Source: Oscheius dolichura (taxonomy: Eukaryota; Nematoda; Chromadorea; Rhabditida; Rhabditidae). From it: a DNA stretch of 64,000 bases. Each line of letters starts with the position of its first letter. Within the stretch, counting starts at the first letter, position 1. The DNA lies in assembly GCA_932521035.1 (NCBI GenBank), contig OW051495.1, forward strand, positions 2,232,001 through 2,296,000, read 5' to 3'. This document shows, in pieces, positions 35,301 through 49,100 of the stretch. The position numbers and the translations under genes were made by a program. The notes beneath the pieces were generated by a model. It was not told the DNA's origin, ran no database searches, and was given only the letters and a program-made list of their open reading frames with translations.

Positions 35301-38300
35301 GAAATCAGAAAGAAGAAAAGCCCCTCTAAATAATGGCGCTCTAGAACATTTCGCGTTTCATAGCTGCAATATCAATCGCGTCGATTCAATAAATTATTGG
35401 GCAATCTCTGGTTTTTATCAATTGTGTAACCTAGGTACCACCCAGTAGTACAACTTGAAAGTACTCGGTGTCTGTCTGTTGATATCTGTTCTGTCCTCCA
35501 CCGGCTCGCTGTCGTTCGCGTGTCTGTCGATGTTATCTCCCCACAAATGAGGCAATCCCTCCTCCGTGGACAAAGAGAGCGCGCCCGTCCGTCCGAGGTT
35601 GTCCCCCCGAGACAAAGAGTCGTTCAACCGGGGGCCAGGACCCGACGGGGTGGTAAAACGGCCACCTGTGAACATCGGCTGCCTGGGTTTTTTGGCAGCG
35701 AAGGGGGAGAACTGAAATAATGATAAATAAAGGAAATTTTTTGATAGATATCAGATAAACTTGATATAGTCTTGTATTCCGTACCGGATGATGTGCCAGA
35801 GCGCTTCGATAAAATAAGAAAAACTGAAATAACGCCGCAGGATTATTATTTATAAAGTTCTAAGAGCAAATTCTAAAATTTTGGGATTCACCGCTCCCCT
35901 AAATGATCTTCTCTGTGTTTCCGTCAATCTGTCGTTATTCTGAATGCTTAGCTCGAGCCATTGTCGTCTTTCTCAATTCATAGTAATTGTTCAATTTTCC
36001 TAATCAGATTGCCAAACAAACAAACGGGACATGAAATCTTACTGAGTTTTATGCCTACTGCACCTTTATACTGATTAGTGATATGGTTCCGGCTAGCTTA
36101 TAAGATCGCCTTGAAACATTTTCAGAGCGTCTTACTTTTCAGATGATTAGTATTGGGGTATTCTTCTGGGATGAGATGATTTCCAAGTCAAAACTGCTCC
36201 TATCTTTCCGTTACCATAGCTTCATTTATTTTCAGCTCCTGCTATCGAATACCAATAAATTATAGGTAACAGTTATATTTATCATCTCCTCCAAACTCGG
36301 CAGCTTCGCTCTCCATGCTCTTGCCCTTCAAACTCTTTACAAAACCCTTACGTTCTAGAATCTCTACTGAACAGTTTCTTTCTAGGTGAAAAGAAGTCCC
36401 TTCCTTGAATTTTTGGAACAGCCATAGCCGAATTATAGGAGATGTTCATCAATTCTTGATATTCATCCAATGTCGACTCTTCCAAAGTTTCACCTAGTCA
36501 ATAAAGGAAGACGAGAACAAAAAGTGCTTCGGTGAGCGCAGCTTCATTTCCCTTCACCCTGATCTGTGTGGCCTTTCCATTCCCTCTCAATTATTTTATC
36601 AGTCCCTTTCCTTTCCTTTCCTTTCCCCTGTAGTCCGTACCGGTTTAAAAGTGTTTCACTTGCCCTTCCACCCGAGGAATTTACAACCTGACCCCGTCCC
36701 CGTCAGACGATTACGGTAGAGATGTGACGGAAATGGTCTTATCGAATTCCTGACGAGTCGTTTCCCTGCAAAACGCATGAATGTCATATGACGAGGACAG
36801 GGAGATCACTGGGGGCCAGACTGTAGCTGACAGACAGGAGATGACCAACCAGGAGTTGTGAGAAGAGAAGACAGACAATTGTAAGCAACAGAGCATGTTT
36901 TCTAAATATTGTAGTTGAAATATTGGACAGAGAATTACGATTATCCATTCCTAACGGTTACGGCTTATTTTCCTAGCCCCTTGCCTAGTTTTCCACAAAA
37001 TCATATACACCAATTAGTCAACTAATTCAAGGCTGGAACTCTCATAATATCCCTTGATAGAAGCATAGAAATTAGAGAATTTAGTGGTCGAATTCTCTGT
37101 TGGTCTGTTCCGTTGTGCTACACCACTCCTTCTTATCCACAAAAAATATAGAAGCATATTGAGTCGCTCAATGTTACCGCTTGGAAATGTACAGTAACCA
37201 TTTTGGATGGAATATAGCGGCATGGATTAGTAGAAAATAAATTCGGATGTTACAATTTGAGCTTATAAACACCCAAAATGAATATTCGCCGGTTTCATCC
37301 AGTTGGACGTAATCATTAGTTTCAATAAATCTTTCGTGATCGTTCGAAATTCCCGTTTTCAGGGGTTACAACTGTCTTCTTCAGCTCATTTCCCTTTTGG
37401 ACTGTCTGGCCCGTGTTGCCTACTGTAACTAGCCAGAAATGGAGAGAAATTGTTATGGCGTGATATTACAGTAGACTCTTCTCTTCTCGTTAGAAGGAAA
37501 CGTTGAAGTTAGGAATGGAGACCGATATTTTATAGGAAAAGAGGAAGTTTCAAGGGCTGATAATAAGCAAAGATTTTTAGGCACAGGTGAAATAGTTCAG
37601 GAGCCAAACAGATTGATCTACAATTCTACCAAAAGAGGGCTAAAAACTGAATAGGAGAGAGAGAAGCAGGGCTATCAGCAGCCAGCCAGCCAGTCCCAGC
37701 TGTCACAAAAATATAGGCGAATCGGCGAGACAACGGGAACCAAAGCCCGGTTGGGGACGGTCTTTTGATTCTTTTCCCGGCTGCTAATTTGTCGATCGTC
37801 GCCAATCTTATCCGAGAGGATTGCTCTTTTGACTCTTTCCGTCTTTCCCTCCAATTTATTCTGTTTTACTGACTCCTTTTATTTTTTCTTGTCCATTTCC
37901 AGCTGATTGTATGAGGCTGTATGAGTTCCACATTCTCTGCTAGAATATCGTAGTTTGGATTGCATTCCTCGGCCCAACTGAAGTGACTCGTCCTTCCACC
38001 CCATTGCCCTCCCTACCGTAATAACCAGAGGCTCCTTCTCCATCCTCTCCCTCTTCCCGTATCACCCCCTAGTTCAGCACCAGCTGTTCTCCTCTCCTCT
38101 CCTCTTTGGCACGGCGCTCAATTCAATCAACCGAATTGGTGACTGGTCAAATACAAGAGTCGCCGGCTACAAATCACACAGACCAATTTATTGTACTCCC
38201 TTTATGAGTTCGGAGGGGAATTGGAATGAACTACTGGCAACGCTAATAAGGCGGCAACAAAACATGGAAAGAATCTGGTTTTGTGGACGTTGGACTTTTT

Positions 38301-41300
38301 CTCTCATTCTTATCCGGAGGGCGAACCAGTTTCTCTTGTGGAACAATTCCAGGGGGACGCCAAGTATGACAATCAATGAGAGCAGACTGAAGATATTCTG
38401 CTTGGAATCAATTTTACGCGTTGACTGAAACATAAAGAAGCACAATTTTACCATTCCTCAGCTACAACTGCTCCCTTTCCACAGCTTGTCCCCCTTCTAT
38501 CCGTCTCCCGTCTGGTCACTGACCTCCCCCGTCCCCCACCCGATTCTCTCTCCAATTTCTCAGTTTTTCCCCTCGAGACGCGCCCAAATATTTCGGAAGT
38601 GGCCGTCCGTTTCGAGTTTTGTAGCTTCCCCCTTCTATTTTTGGACCGTCAAGTGTTCGGCCCCGCTAAATTTTTGAGTGATCTTCGCTGTCGCCGCCGC
38701 CAATTTCTAGCGGACAAAACAATTCTCGGTCGCTTCGCGGGTACAGCACAGACTCACTTTTCGAGGAGGACGATTGATAAGGCGGATTGTAAAATTCATA
38801 AGAGAACTAAATGGAGTAGGATGGAAAGAGATAATACGAGGAGAACGAAACACAACGATAATCTGTCTATGTTGTCTAAAGAAACAGGGATTGAAACGGC
38901 GACAATGTTTTTATCCTATCCTTGAAACATTACAGAGTGCTGTTTCTACTGAACAATTACGAAAACTGTAGACGAGGAAGAACTGAAATAACTTGTAAAG
39001 GGATAAGGAGATGCACGTATGACCAACGGATAATACACTGCTATCCATAAAAAGGACAGTATATCAAAATAGAAATATCTCGGAGTTCTCTGTACTTGAC
39101 TGACTTTTCAATATGGAGACACACCATCATCATCCTTATTCCATCCCCGAAACAAAACAAGCCACACTACAAAGGACCGTCTTCCTAAAGGATTACGCAC
39201 GTCAAAAAGAGATCTTCCGGGGAAAGGATGTACCTTATCTGTTCTATAACGCATTCTCCTGAACGTGGATTTGAAACTTCTGGATTACGGTACTGGATCG
39301 AGGTTTGGTGGAGTACTCTTTACCCGCAGTCCACAATGTTGGAATACCTTCGTTCCACTTTTGAGTAATGTTTTGACTCCTGGATATATTCCGGTGCTTA
39401 CCTCACCAATCCATTTGTCTTCTATCTATTTCCAACAATTCTCCCCCGTGTAAGGGTTTGATCCGTATCAAATTGTGTCCCCCTTCTCCTTCTCAATGCC
39501 AGCTGCTGTCCACCCCTTCCGGTTCCCTCCAAATTGCAAAATCATCTGACTCTGCACCCGGCCAAGCCGTCATTTCTGATCTCTACCGTAACCCGGCGGC
39601 AATAGAAACCCCGAAAGCGGAACCGGCGGCTATTTTTAGAAACTGGCGACACTTGAACTCGGCGGGGGCGATTTTCTGTGATTCGGGACAAGGACGGGAA
39701 GAACTTGAAAAGTACGGGAGAATATAAGGACGGGGGAGGAATGCCGGGGGAAGGAGCACGTGACTCTACGGGTTACTGTAGCTTTTTTTATTCAAATCGC
39801 GTCCTAGAAGGAAACATTTCCAGCTGACTATAGGCCGTACGCAACATAAATATCGTTTTCTATTTTCCTCTACTCTTGGATGAATTAGATTCGTTTTCTC
39901 TTGAATGATTTCATCTTCCCTAATTTGTTTCCCACTACCTGCTCCTGTTCTCCGTTGTATCGGATGAAACTCCAGAGCTTTTACGTTTTGCTTACCCTAT
40001 GTAATTTCCTACTGGTCCTATTTGTGAGGGGAAGTGATAGGTAGGCTTCTAGAAAGAATAAAAAAAAGGCGTTGGCTCCAGCTGCATTGAATTTCTCTGG
40101 TACTCAAACAAATGTTGAAATTTCATTGTAAAACCTCCAAATTCATTTTTGATCCAAAGCGGCACTCCCTCAAATGTTTTTTTATTTTGAAAATTGTTTT
40201 TGATGGTCTCACTTTGCTCCACGATCTCTCCAAATTTTCATACTGATATCCCCGGAATACGTTTGACCAACTCTTGTTTCCCTGTTTTGAGACGAGTTTA
40301 AAATCGTCGCTCTCATCAACCCGCCATGAACTAGCTCCTAGTCTTGAATAAAAACAGATCCATTATAAAAATCTCGAAAAAGAGAGATAGAATTGTCATT
40401 CTGCAGCCGCCCGGATTAGTCAACTAAAGGTTACCCGAACCGGGAACGTGGGTGATCGGCATCAACCCGGCCGGGGACAACATGACCGATCGCCGAATCC
40501 TAATTCCACTGATCTGCTCCAAATCACAACCGACCACCGTATAAATACATCCCGGAGGACACTCCAAGAACTACACATCCCGTCCTTTTTCTATATTCAT
40601 TCCATTTTTTAATCAATAACGGAGAGTTATAGTGTAGCAAAAACTTCAGATAGGTTTTAAAGTGTCGATCGGAAAAGTTTGAATGATTTGCCGAGCAACA
40701 GCAGGGAGCTTTCGCTTCTTTATATAGACTACCTAGAACCTTCTTCCTCCAAAATTAGCTCCATCTCCGAAAGATCAGAACTTTCGCCCATCCCCCCTGG
40801 CCGCAGATCTCAACTCCAATGGGAATTTCTTGGCGCGGAAAAACGGCAAATTACTGTAGTCGTACTATAGACTACCCTGCGTTACTCTGATTATAATAGC
40901 AAAGTGAAACAGAATTCCCTTGTCACTTCCAGTTGATTCATCCAAGACCGTTACCCTTCCCATTTTCTACCGTAACCCATAAGTCGTTATGAAATAGTCA
41001 GGGTAAACTTGTTGGGAGAAATACGTTGATTATTTGTAAGGTTTTGCAACTTTATCAAAATAACTGGATAGGCTAAAGTTTCAATTATTCGAATAAACCT
41101 TTTCGTTTCATCAGATCTGCCTTGATTCTTTGTGTTTTAGCCGCCGGATAAGTTCTTTAGGGAGTTTTTGGATTGCTTGACGTAGCCCCTCTAAAAACAA
41201 AAATAGTAAAGTTCAGACTACCTTTCTGGGGAATCGGAGTGTCCAGAAGCCAGTTTCCCTTGACCCGAAGAGTGTAAAAATCAAATATCACGACCAATTC

Positions 41301-43787
41301 CTGCCCCGACTGTCCTTCTCCCACTTCCTCCCACTCCCCATTCCAAAAATGTCTCCCCTCCGGCTACAGACTACATTCTCTCTCCCTCCCATCCCCCTAA
41401 TTCCCCCAATAATCGAATCTACACGAATAGATAGAACCGGGGCTTGAAACTGGTAATACACAGGAAAATATTATTGACTTCTCGGGAATAACCTTGAAAA
41501 AGACGACGTTTTCGGGAATCGGATGACAACAAACAAAACATCTTATTAGACTTATTATTCTCTGTTTTAGGGGGGTCAACAGGGGGAGGAGGAAGGGGGC
41601 AGGGAGGGGGAGATCGGGAACGAATGGGGGTGTTTATTGGTAGAAATGGGGAAAGGGGGGAGTAGACAACAAAAACAGAAGTGGCTTGGTTATTTTTGAA
41701 CTTTTTATGCTTTGAAAGGCCTAGAAAGGAGGACTAAAAAGTTCCTGCTCTGAAAAATAGAAAATAGTCCATAATGCATTTGGGAAGGAATCGTCCTGGA
41801 AAGATCTCATCATAATTTCTATAAGCACCCTCAAAAGGAGACGAACCTTATTGACTCCACAGGTGAGAGAGAAACCAATTAGGCCAAAGCTTCTTCTTCT
41901 TTTCTGGACGTTGTTTCCTAAGGTTAGCCCCGGGTCTGTGTAGTGTGTCGGGGAAGGGGAACGGAGCGGGTTCTTTCTCTCTCCAGTCTACTCTTTTATA
42001 GTTCTCCGCCGTTCTGACCTATTCCCAGTGGCCGAACTTTTTATATTTGGAACAATTTCGAGAGGAATTATTTGAGAAAAGATAATCATTGATTTCGCAA
42101 CTTTCCCTTTTAGCTCTTCCCTGGAACCCAGTACACTGTATGCCTATCACCCGGTCAAGTACCCGTCTCTCAGCCAGCAAACAGTCCTTCCATTCCTCTA
42201 AAACCCAAACAACATCCATCATGAAAATCACCCAATTGGACCGGATAAACAGCTTTTGGTCTGGGGGAAACAAACAATACCCGGTGTAAGGACAGAAGAA
42301 AGTGTGGGTTTTCGCTTCTTGGTTTTTGGATTGGATTGAACTGTGGTTGGGGAATATTGTTGTGGGTAAACTGGTAACCTGAAATCACAGCAATTCCACA
42401 TATCCCCCCTTTTAGTCCATAGCCGAAACAGTGAATACTACCGCTCATGTCCATCGCAAGTAACACCGTCCTGCCCCCCGTTCTCTGATAAATAACTGCC
42501 AAAACTGGAAATATTTGATAATTCTCTGGATAAGTACAGTTCCCCTTGTCGAGGCAACAGGTATCACAGTTCTCTCCCCGGCCACCCAGTCCACCGCGTG
42601 TCTGTACTATCCCCCCACCGGGTACTATCAGTTTGGAGTGAAACAAACACAAATATTCCCCTAATTCTCGAAATCAGTTCACATAGATCACATAAACAGG
42701 GAGAAGACTCCTTTATCGGGGGAGGAAGCTCCGGATGCACACGAATGTTTTCATTTTCGGGGACAAATGACGTACAATGATAGTAGAGCTACTAAGGGCG
42801 TTGTATTATGGACAACGGATGATACACAACATCTTTTACCGTAACCATAGAAGCTCTACAAAAGTGTAGCTCTTTTGAAAGTATGCGTGAATTTACGAAC
42901 GCATAAAGACGTGACAATTCGATACATACTGGATCCGAAACAAAAAAGAAAAGAAGACACCACTTCTCCCTTCCATTTTGGTCTGTTTTCCCCCTGCTGT
43001 CCCCTTTTCCAGGAATACAATGTGTCTCTGATCTACTCTGCTTTTGTGACCGAGAAACTCGAAAGAAAACAAACAGATTCTTGGACAAAAACAATAAATG
43101 GTCAGACTATGCGACAGAGATCAGACAATGACTCAAGGTAAAGAAGTACTGTGTAATACCATTCCGAGTATATTTCATAGATTGTGGGAAACATTTTGGG
43201 GAAGAAGGAAAGTAAGGCTAGAGGATAAACTCTTTTTTTGTGATTAGTGGGGCCACATTACGGTACCCTGTAGGAAGGAAACTGTCGATTGGAGAACCCT
43301 GGAAACAATAGCTCGTCGATCCACCTTCTTTTGAATTCTTCCTGAATCAGAACGAATTTATATTTTGGAATATTCACAGGGCCGTAGTTCATTGAACCCC
43401 AAACTAGCTAAAATGTTTGGAATTTTGCCAATTTCCCCCCTGCGGGAGACTGAAACCGACCTATCCTTTCCCCAGCAGCGCCACCCCGCCACCCATCCAG
43501 TCACCCATCATTTGGCATGTCTCCCGATCATTGTACACTTAGTTGTTTCGTCCGTCTTCTGTTATTTTCCCCCCATTTTCAACGAATTTTCGCCCGCCGA
43601 AAGCCGACGATAAAGAGTAAAATTAGAGTGTTCCCAAACGGGGAAAAGGGGGCTGGCCGATCTCTGAACCTGACAGGCTACGTGCGCCTCTGATAAAATT
43701 TGGACGGCTCCTCCTCCGAAGAAAAGGGGGAAGGGCCGGGCAGAGACCGCCTGGAACTATATAAGACGGGGTTGTACTCGAATGGTT
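32338..43787. other. About 11.4 kb intergenic with scattered GC-rich islands; no supported gene
   Basis: AT-rich DNA interrupted about every kilobase by GC-rich, often purine/pyrimidine-skewed islands: near 33560-33840, 34260-34560, 35500-35700, 36600-36850, 38000-38120, 38480-38760, 39460-39770, 40420-40560, 41280-41680, 42470-42620 and 43420-43770. TATA-like boxes occur at 40539-40548 (GTATAAATAC) and 43757-43765 (CTATATAAG), each at the edge of an island. Simple repeats include CTTTC (36605-36630) and CCAG/GCCA (37679-37695). Plus-strand frame 33405-33635 (76 aa, hydrophobic N-terminus) and minus-strand frame 42170-42652 (160 aa) have no recognisable family. The region may be regulatory DNA or hold long introns. 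Confidence 0.35.
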
Positions 43788-46117
43788 ACAGCCTTTTTCG
43801 GGGGCGGGCGGCAGATTGACAGACAGACTGGGGCTTCTATGGTCGCATCAGCTGGTCGCTATAAACTGTCCAGAACATTCGAGATCTCTTCTTTTCTAGT
43901 TGCATCGTCTCTTTTAAAAGTCCATCCATTTCTTATCGTGGTTCACCCCGTTTCCGATAAAATATCCTTATACTTCCAGCCCCACACTGAAAAAGTTTCA
44001 CTGACTGCTCATATATCGCTTGGAAGAGCAGCAACCATTCAAACTCTCTCAATACGTGATCATCTCTTTTTGGCGCTTCCTTCTTGAGAAGATGCGTTGT
44101 TATACCTCACTTCCAACTTTTTGCTTCACTGCCACTACTAATTTTCATATTTCCTTCTTCACCACTACCCATAATTTGCTGCCTGTATCCCTCTCTCCTC
44201 CCCCATCTTTCTCTACCTACTTCGTTTCATTTTCTGTTATTCCTGACCTTTTCTGACCTTTCCTGACAATTTCTGTCTGTTTACAGTCTCCCCCTTCTTC
44301 CCCACGTTTTCTTCTTCTGACGTTGTTTTCTTTTGTCGAGAGAGAAAACAAAGCCTCAAAATAATTGTTGTTTTCTCCCCGAAAAACTTGTTGAATTGTT
44401 TCGCTTTCTCTTCAGAAATACTACTGATACAATTACTGATATTGGTACTTGGACTTATCTTATATCATCCAAACTCTCTCTCTAGTTTCCTTTTGAAAGT
44501 GTCTCCCCATACCCGCGAGACCTCGCCCGTCTGACGTCTCCCTGTCCTTTTTCTGTCCGTAAACAGTCGCATTACTCCATTTGCAAGAGTCCGTTTTTCC
44601 CCGTTTCCCCATCGACCGCTCGGTCGTCGTGATCTTCGAAAGTCGGTCGGGGGAAGGGAAGGGAAAGAAGCGAGACAGAGAAGAGAGAACGGGTATTGAA
44701 GACCGGGCACCGCCAAAAATATCATTTCTTTTCGAATGGATTGGCGGGAATCGGGCGGGACAGGGAAAGGACAATGACTGCCATGAGACAGACAGCCTTC
44801 GTACCAACTATGGTCTGGATGAAACTATTACAAATGCCACTAGAAAATGTTAGAAGCCAAGCATAAAAGAAAGCAAAAACATTTAGCGGGGGCGGGGATC
44901 GAACCCGTGACCTCTCCGACTACGCGCCCGCTCACTTCGCGCTGCGCTAGGAAAGCTCGACAAGTCACAAACACACAAACAGACACGCTAGCGCCTTAAA
45001 TAATAGGGATCATTTTTCAACGATAATCGAATTTCTAGCTCTCCAAAAACATTAGATGTTTTGTCTCCCCCGCCTATTCGAAGCCTATCTCTTTGTTTTG
45101 CTTCAACCGAATCCAGCAACTGTCGAATTTAACGAATTGAGAACATCGCGTTGCCCGAATAATATGAGTCAACCCGCCAGGTCCCGGGTCGTCTCCCCCT
45201 TCCCCCTCCCCGTCCTACTTCAACCCACTATCCCTGTTTGTCCTTTTCCCAACCGCCAGTACCTGTTAGAGGAAAGACATTTGGCAAATGATCCGAAGAG
45301 GTTATAAGAGATGGGGCAATTAGTGGCACAATACTTTAGTAGCCGTTTTATCTCTAGAGAATTATAGGAAAAGTCGGTATACGTTATACTGATGGCTTCC
45401 CTTCGAATTGCTATATCATATCAACGTGAAGCGTGTCTATTTTAGTATCTGCCCCGTTTCCGGTTCTCGTTGAACTTTTCGCGTATCGTTCTTGAATAGG
45501 TCATTGACAGCGTCATCATCCACTGCAATCGGGTACATTTGCAGACAATTTGATAGAATGAACTGTTTTATAGAACTACCAAATGAAACACAGCGTAATA
45601 GCTAGTTAGGACAAAGTCCGCTTCAGATATACGCCACGAATCATTAACCATGCCAATGGTTACGGGGCTTCTTTTCTTTCTTCTTTATCCGGTCACATTG
45701 ATCCATTGCACCGGTTGACACTAACCCTTCAAATAGCAAAACGGGAAACTCACCCTTCCTAGTTAGAAAATACTGGGACTACAGTTAGGATCACTCCCAC
45801 CCTCAAGTATCCGCCCCGAAACATTCCCCCTTTCCCTTAAAATTTCGCCCGCCAATCGTCCTTTCCCCGTCATCGTGGCTGTCGCGTGTACCCCCCGTTT
45901 TATTTATCAAAATAAAGAGAAAAACTCGATCTTCTCCATCTAAACAGCCCGGTCAAAAAGACGACAACATTCTCTAATTTGGGGCCGAGTACGGTCTTTG
46001 TTCCCGCTCTTTTAATATGTTTTGTCGCCTATTCAAAGTCCTTCTAGCCTACTCCTTCTCAATATTTTGTGTCACTTGGATAATCAAAAGAAAGGAAAAT
46101 GTTTCAGTGTACCCCTA
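43788..46117. other. FMO upstream region within the left arm
   Basis: About 2.3 kb before the FMO start codon, repeated identically at 61671-64000. It holds pyrimidine-rich stretches, GC-rich islands near 44480-44780, 45170-45250 and 45790-45930, and the tRNA-like segment listed separately. A GTTTCAG acceptor at 46101-46107 lies 10 nt before the ATG and is a likely trans-splice site. AACAGCCCGGTCAAAAAG at 45943 resembles a Tc1-type end but stands alone. I see no other gene. Confidence 0.5.
44884..44958 (-). repeat. tRNA-like sequence with A and B boxes, left-arm copy
   Basis: On the minus strand an A-box-like TAGCGCAGCGCG (44949-44938) is followed 33 bp later by a perfect B box GGTTCGATCC (44905-44896), the internal promoter layout of RNA polymerase III. 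The T arm is well formed (CGGGTTCGATCCCCG). The 5' end does not pair with the CCCCCGC 3' end, so it is not a functional tRNA. It is a tRNA pseudogene or SINE head. The sequence after it (AATGTTTTTGCTTTC) resembles that after the head at 32080-32144. The same sequence is mirrored at 62830-62904. Confidence 0.6.
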
Positions 46118-49100
46118 ATGGTTCGTCAGAGACGAGTGGCCGTGATCGGCGCGGGAGCCAGCGGTCTTCCCTGTATCAGGTATACTATATTAATATATAG
46201 AAATATAAAATATAATTGTAGACACGCCAGATTGTACGGGCTGGACGTGGTGTGCTTCGAGGCGTCGGAATACGTCGGCGGGCTGTGGCGGTACCGGTCG
46301 AGCGAGGAAGAAAGTCAGAATTTAGCCAGTCGCCCCTTGAAATGGCCCGTTTCAGCCTCGTCCGTGATGAAGAGTACGGTAATCAACACCTCCAAGGAAA
46401 TGACCGCCTACTCGGACTTTCCCCCGGCCCCCGACACCCCCAACTTCATGCACAACACCCAGATGTACCGGTCAGTTTTCAATTTTCATTATTTTCAAAG
46501 GAATTCGGGGAGAGATAAGGGAAAGGGTGAAACGGGGATTTGGCTCTTTATCTCGAATATTTTGCACCCGGGGAAGCCGATTATGACGTCGGGGAGGGTG
46601 AAGGGGCGCTGCTACTGATTAGCCCTAATTCTTGAGTTTTGTTTTTTATATTACCCGGGGAGAGTGGTCATTGGGTGGCAAAATTAGAAAGAGACCGACG
46701 AGCATCCAGTAAAACATTCTTGAGGTGTGGCTCGAATATTACCGTATCCTTGGAAAGGCAGGGAAGAAGCATTCAGCGGCATAGTTTCAGTAATGGAGAC
46801 GGCGAGCGTCCAATTGTCATCCCACTAAAGCGACTCCCTTTTGAGGCAATCCAAAATCACAAAATGTTCAAATTTATCAGAGATCGACCAGGACCCTCAT
46901 ACCGTGTCGTAATCACAAATCTTTCCCATTTGAGCAGCACAAGAACACGCTTTGCAATAAAAATCATGAAGATATGAGCTCTTCAATTTGTCCCAAAGCA
47001 ATAGCAACTTCTCTGACTAAAGCATATTTCAATCGCCGCATCTGATTGTCTACGGCCACTGAAACAAGCGGAGGACTCGCCCCTTGCTGCGTAACAGCGT
47101 CTCAGACTTCTGATTTCAAAAACGGCCGGTGTTGAAGTCATACATCAGGAAAACATAGATCACCGATTCTACTGGCGCGGTGAACTCTTGTGAGCGTAGT
47201 ATGAAACATCAGAAGAACGAAAAAGGATCAATGTACCAAGGACTACTCTTGCTCTTCCTCGAGGCATTTTCAATACACACTGAAACAAAGAAACGAATTC
47301 CAATCGCTCCCTAGTGCCCTACTGTCTGATTCATTCGACCAGAGCAATCTTCTCTCCCTGACAAATTTGGCCGATAAGAGATCAGGAGCCGGTGTTGTGG
47401 CTGTCGTTTTCCTTTCGGTCTACGTCAATCCGAGCGGAGAACTGATTGGTCGATAAAATGACAAACAGGACAGGCTAGAGAGACGGGCCCTTATCTCTGA
47501 TCTGTGGTCGGGCCGCAATTCCCGGAATTTCTTTCGTTTCGGGACACTTTCTAGAGGGACTCTCCAATTGTATTACAGTAATAAAGGGATTACAGATATC
47601 TGAGCAGCTATGCCGAGCACTACAACCTGAAGCAATACATCCGGTTCAACCACAAAGTGAAAAACGTCTTCCGAAGCGAGGACTACCCGGTGACGGGACA
47701 GTGGAAGGTGACCTATTTGACACCGTGAGGGATACTGTAGACAGATGTTAAAGGACCGTTTCAGGCAGGAGGAGGAGAAGACGGAGACCTTCGACGGGGT
47801 GCTGATGTGCTCCGGACACCACTCGGTCCCCTACCTGCCGGAGCCCTGGGAGGGACAGGAAAAGTTCCGGGGGAAGGTCGCCCACTCGCTCTACTACAAG
47901 GATCACAGGGGTGGGTACTGTTTGGATTTGAAGGGGAGGGGATGTTGACTGTTTCGGGGAGGTTATTTGTGGAGTGGGGGAAGCTAGAGGGGTTGTTGAT
48001 ATCTGCCCGGGAAGAGTCAATCTGTCCCTTTCATTATCCCCCACTCAAAGAGGTTAGAGCTTCTTCTTACTAATCAACGGCAATTTCCACTGTTTTGATT
48101 TGTCACCCTCAAAAATGAGGAAACGCCGATAAGGGGAAGGCTCGTGTTCTTTTGACTCCTCCCTCTGTTCTTCTCTCTTTTATAGAATATTTGCCAAGAA
48201 GCCTTGTAATACGAGAAACGGGTGATTATAAATTGTAAGAGCTAACGCGACTGTCTTCTTAGAAGTTCGGCTTTTGAAGCAATATGTACTGATAGAAATA
48301 TCCTAGAAATGCATGCGGAAATATAAAATTGGAGTGAAGCGAGAATATCAGCAAATAGAATGAGTAACTATCGACGGACGATAAGGGTCAACCCTCCCGG
48401 TATCAGGAGACCTCGTCCGGCTCTTTTGATTCCTCTTTTTTTATAGCCAAAATTTTTCTAATCATTGGATAATCTCGGCGGGATTAGGCAGTTCCCCCTT
48501 CTAAAAACGACATTTTCCAGGTTACGAGGACAAGACAGTGATCGTGGTGGGAGTCGGCAACTCAGGAGGGGATGTCGCCGTCGAGCTGAGCCGCGTCGCC
48601 AAACAGGTTCGTTTCTCTTTTCTTTTTCTTCTTTCAAGGTAGATTTATACTCTAGAGAAGGCTAACCATTTGCTGGTTGCGAGTATTGCCAAATAATCTG
48701 TAGATTTGTAGGTCTACCTGGTAACCCGACGCGGCACGTGGGTCTTCAACCGGGTCTTCGACTACGGCAAGCCCCTGGACATGGCCCTGAACCGGAAATT
48801 CCTCTACAACATTCGAAAAGTCGTGCCGGAACCGATGTTGAACGTGGCCATCGAGACGATGCTCAACAAGAGATTCGACCACGCCCAGTACGGACTCAAG
48901 CCCAGCCACCACGTGCTGAAGTGGGTTTTGATCCTTGACCTTGCTACGCTTCTAATAACAAACACTGGAAAGGGGGTCCTCTTATGGGAGCAGTAAAACA
49001 TCTTTATTCTGAAATAAGTAGTACTCCCTTTTGGAATTTCTTAGGCTGTGGTTGACAGTTGAAATAGAAGCAAAAGAACCGAAACTAGTTCAATGATAAT

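Noticed and set aside
42170-42652. 160-codon minus-strand open frame
   Set aside because: No recognisable family, no clear splice partners and composition typical of the GC-rich islands; not enough to call a gene.
44884-44958. Functional tRNA gene
   Set aside because: A and B boxes and T arm are present but the acceptor stem does not pair, so a working tRNA is unlikely.
45943-45960. Tc1-like end (CAGCCCGGTCAAAAAG)
   Set aside because: Only about 16 bp of resemblance, no partner end and no internal element; probably chance.
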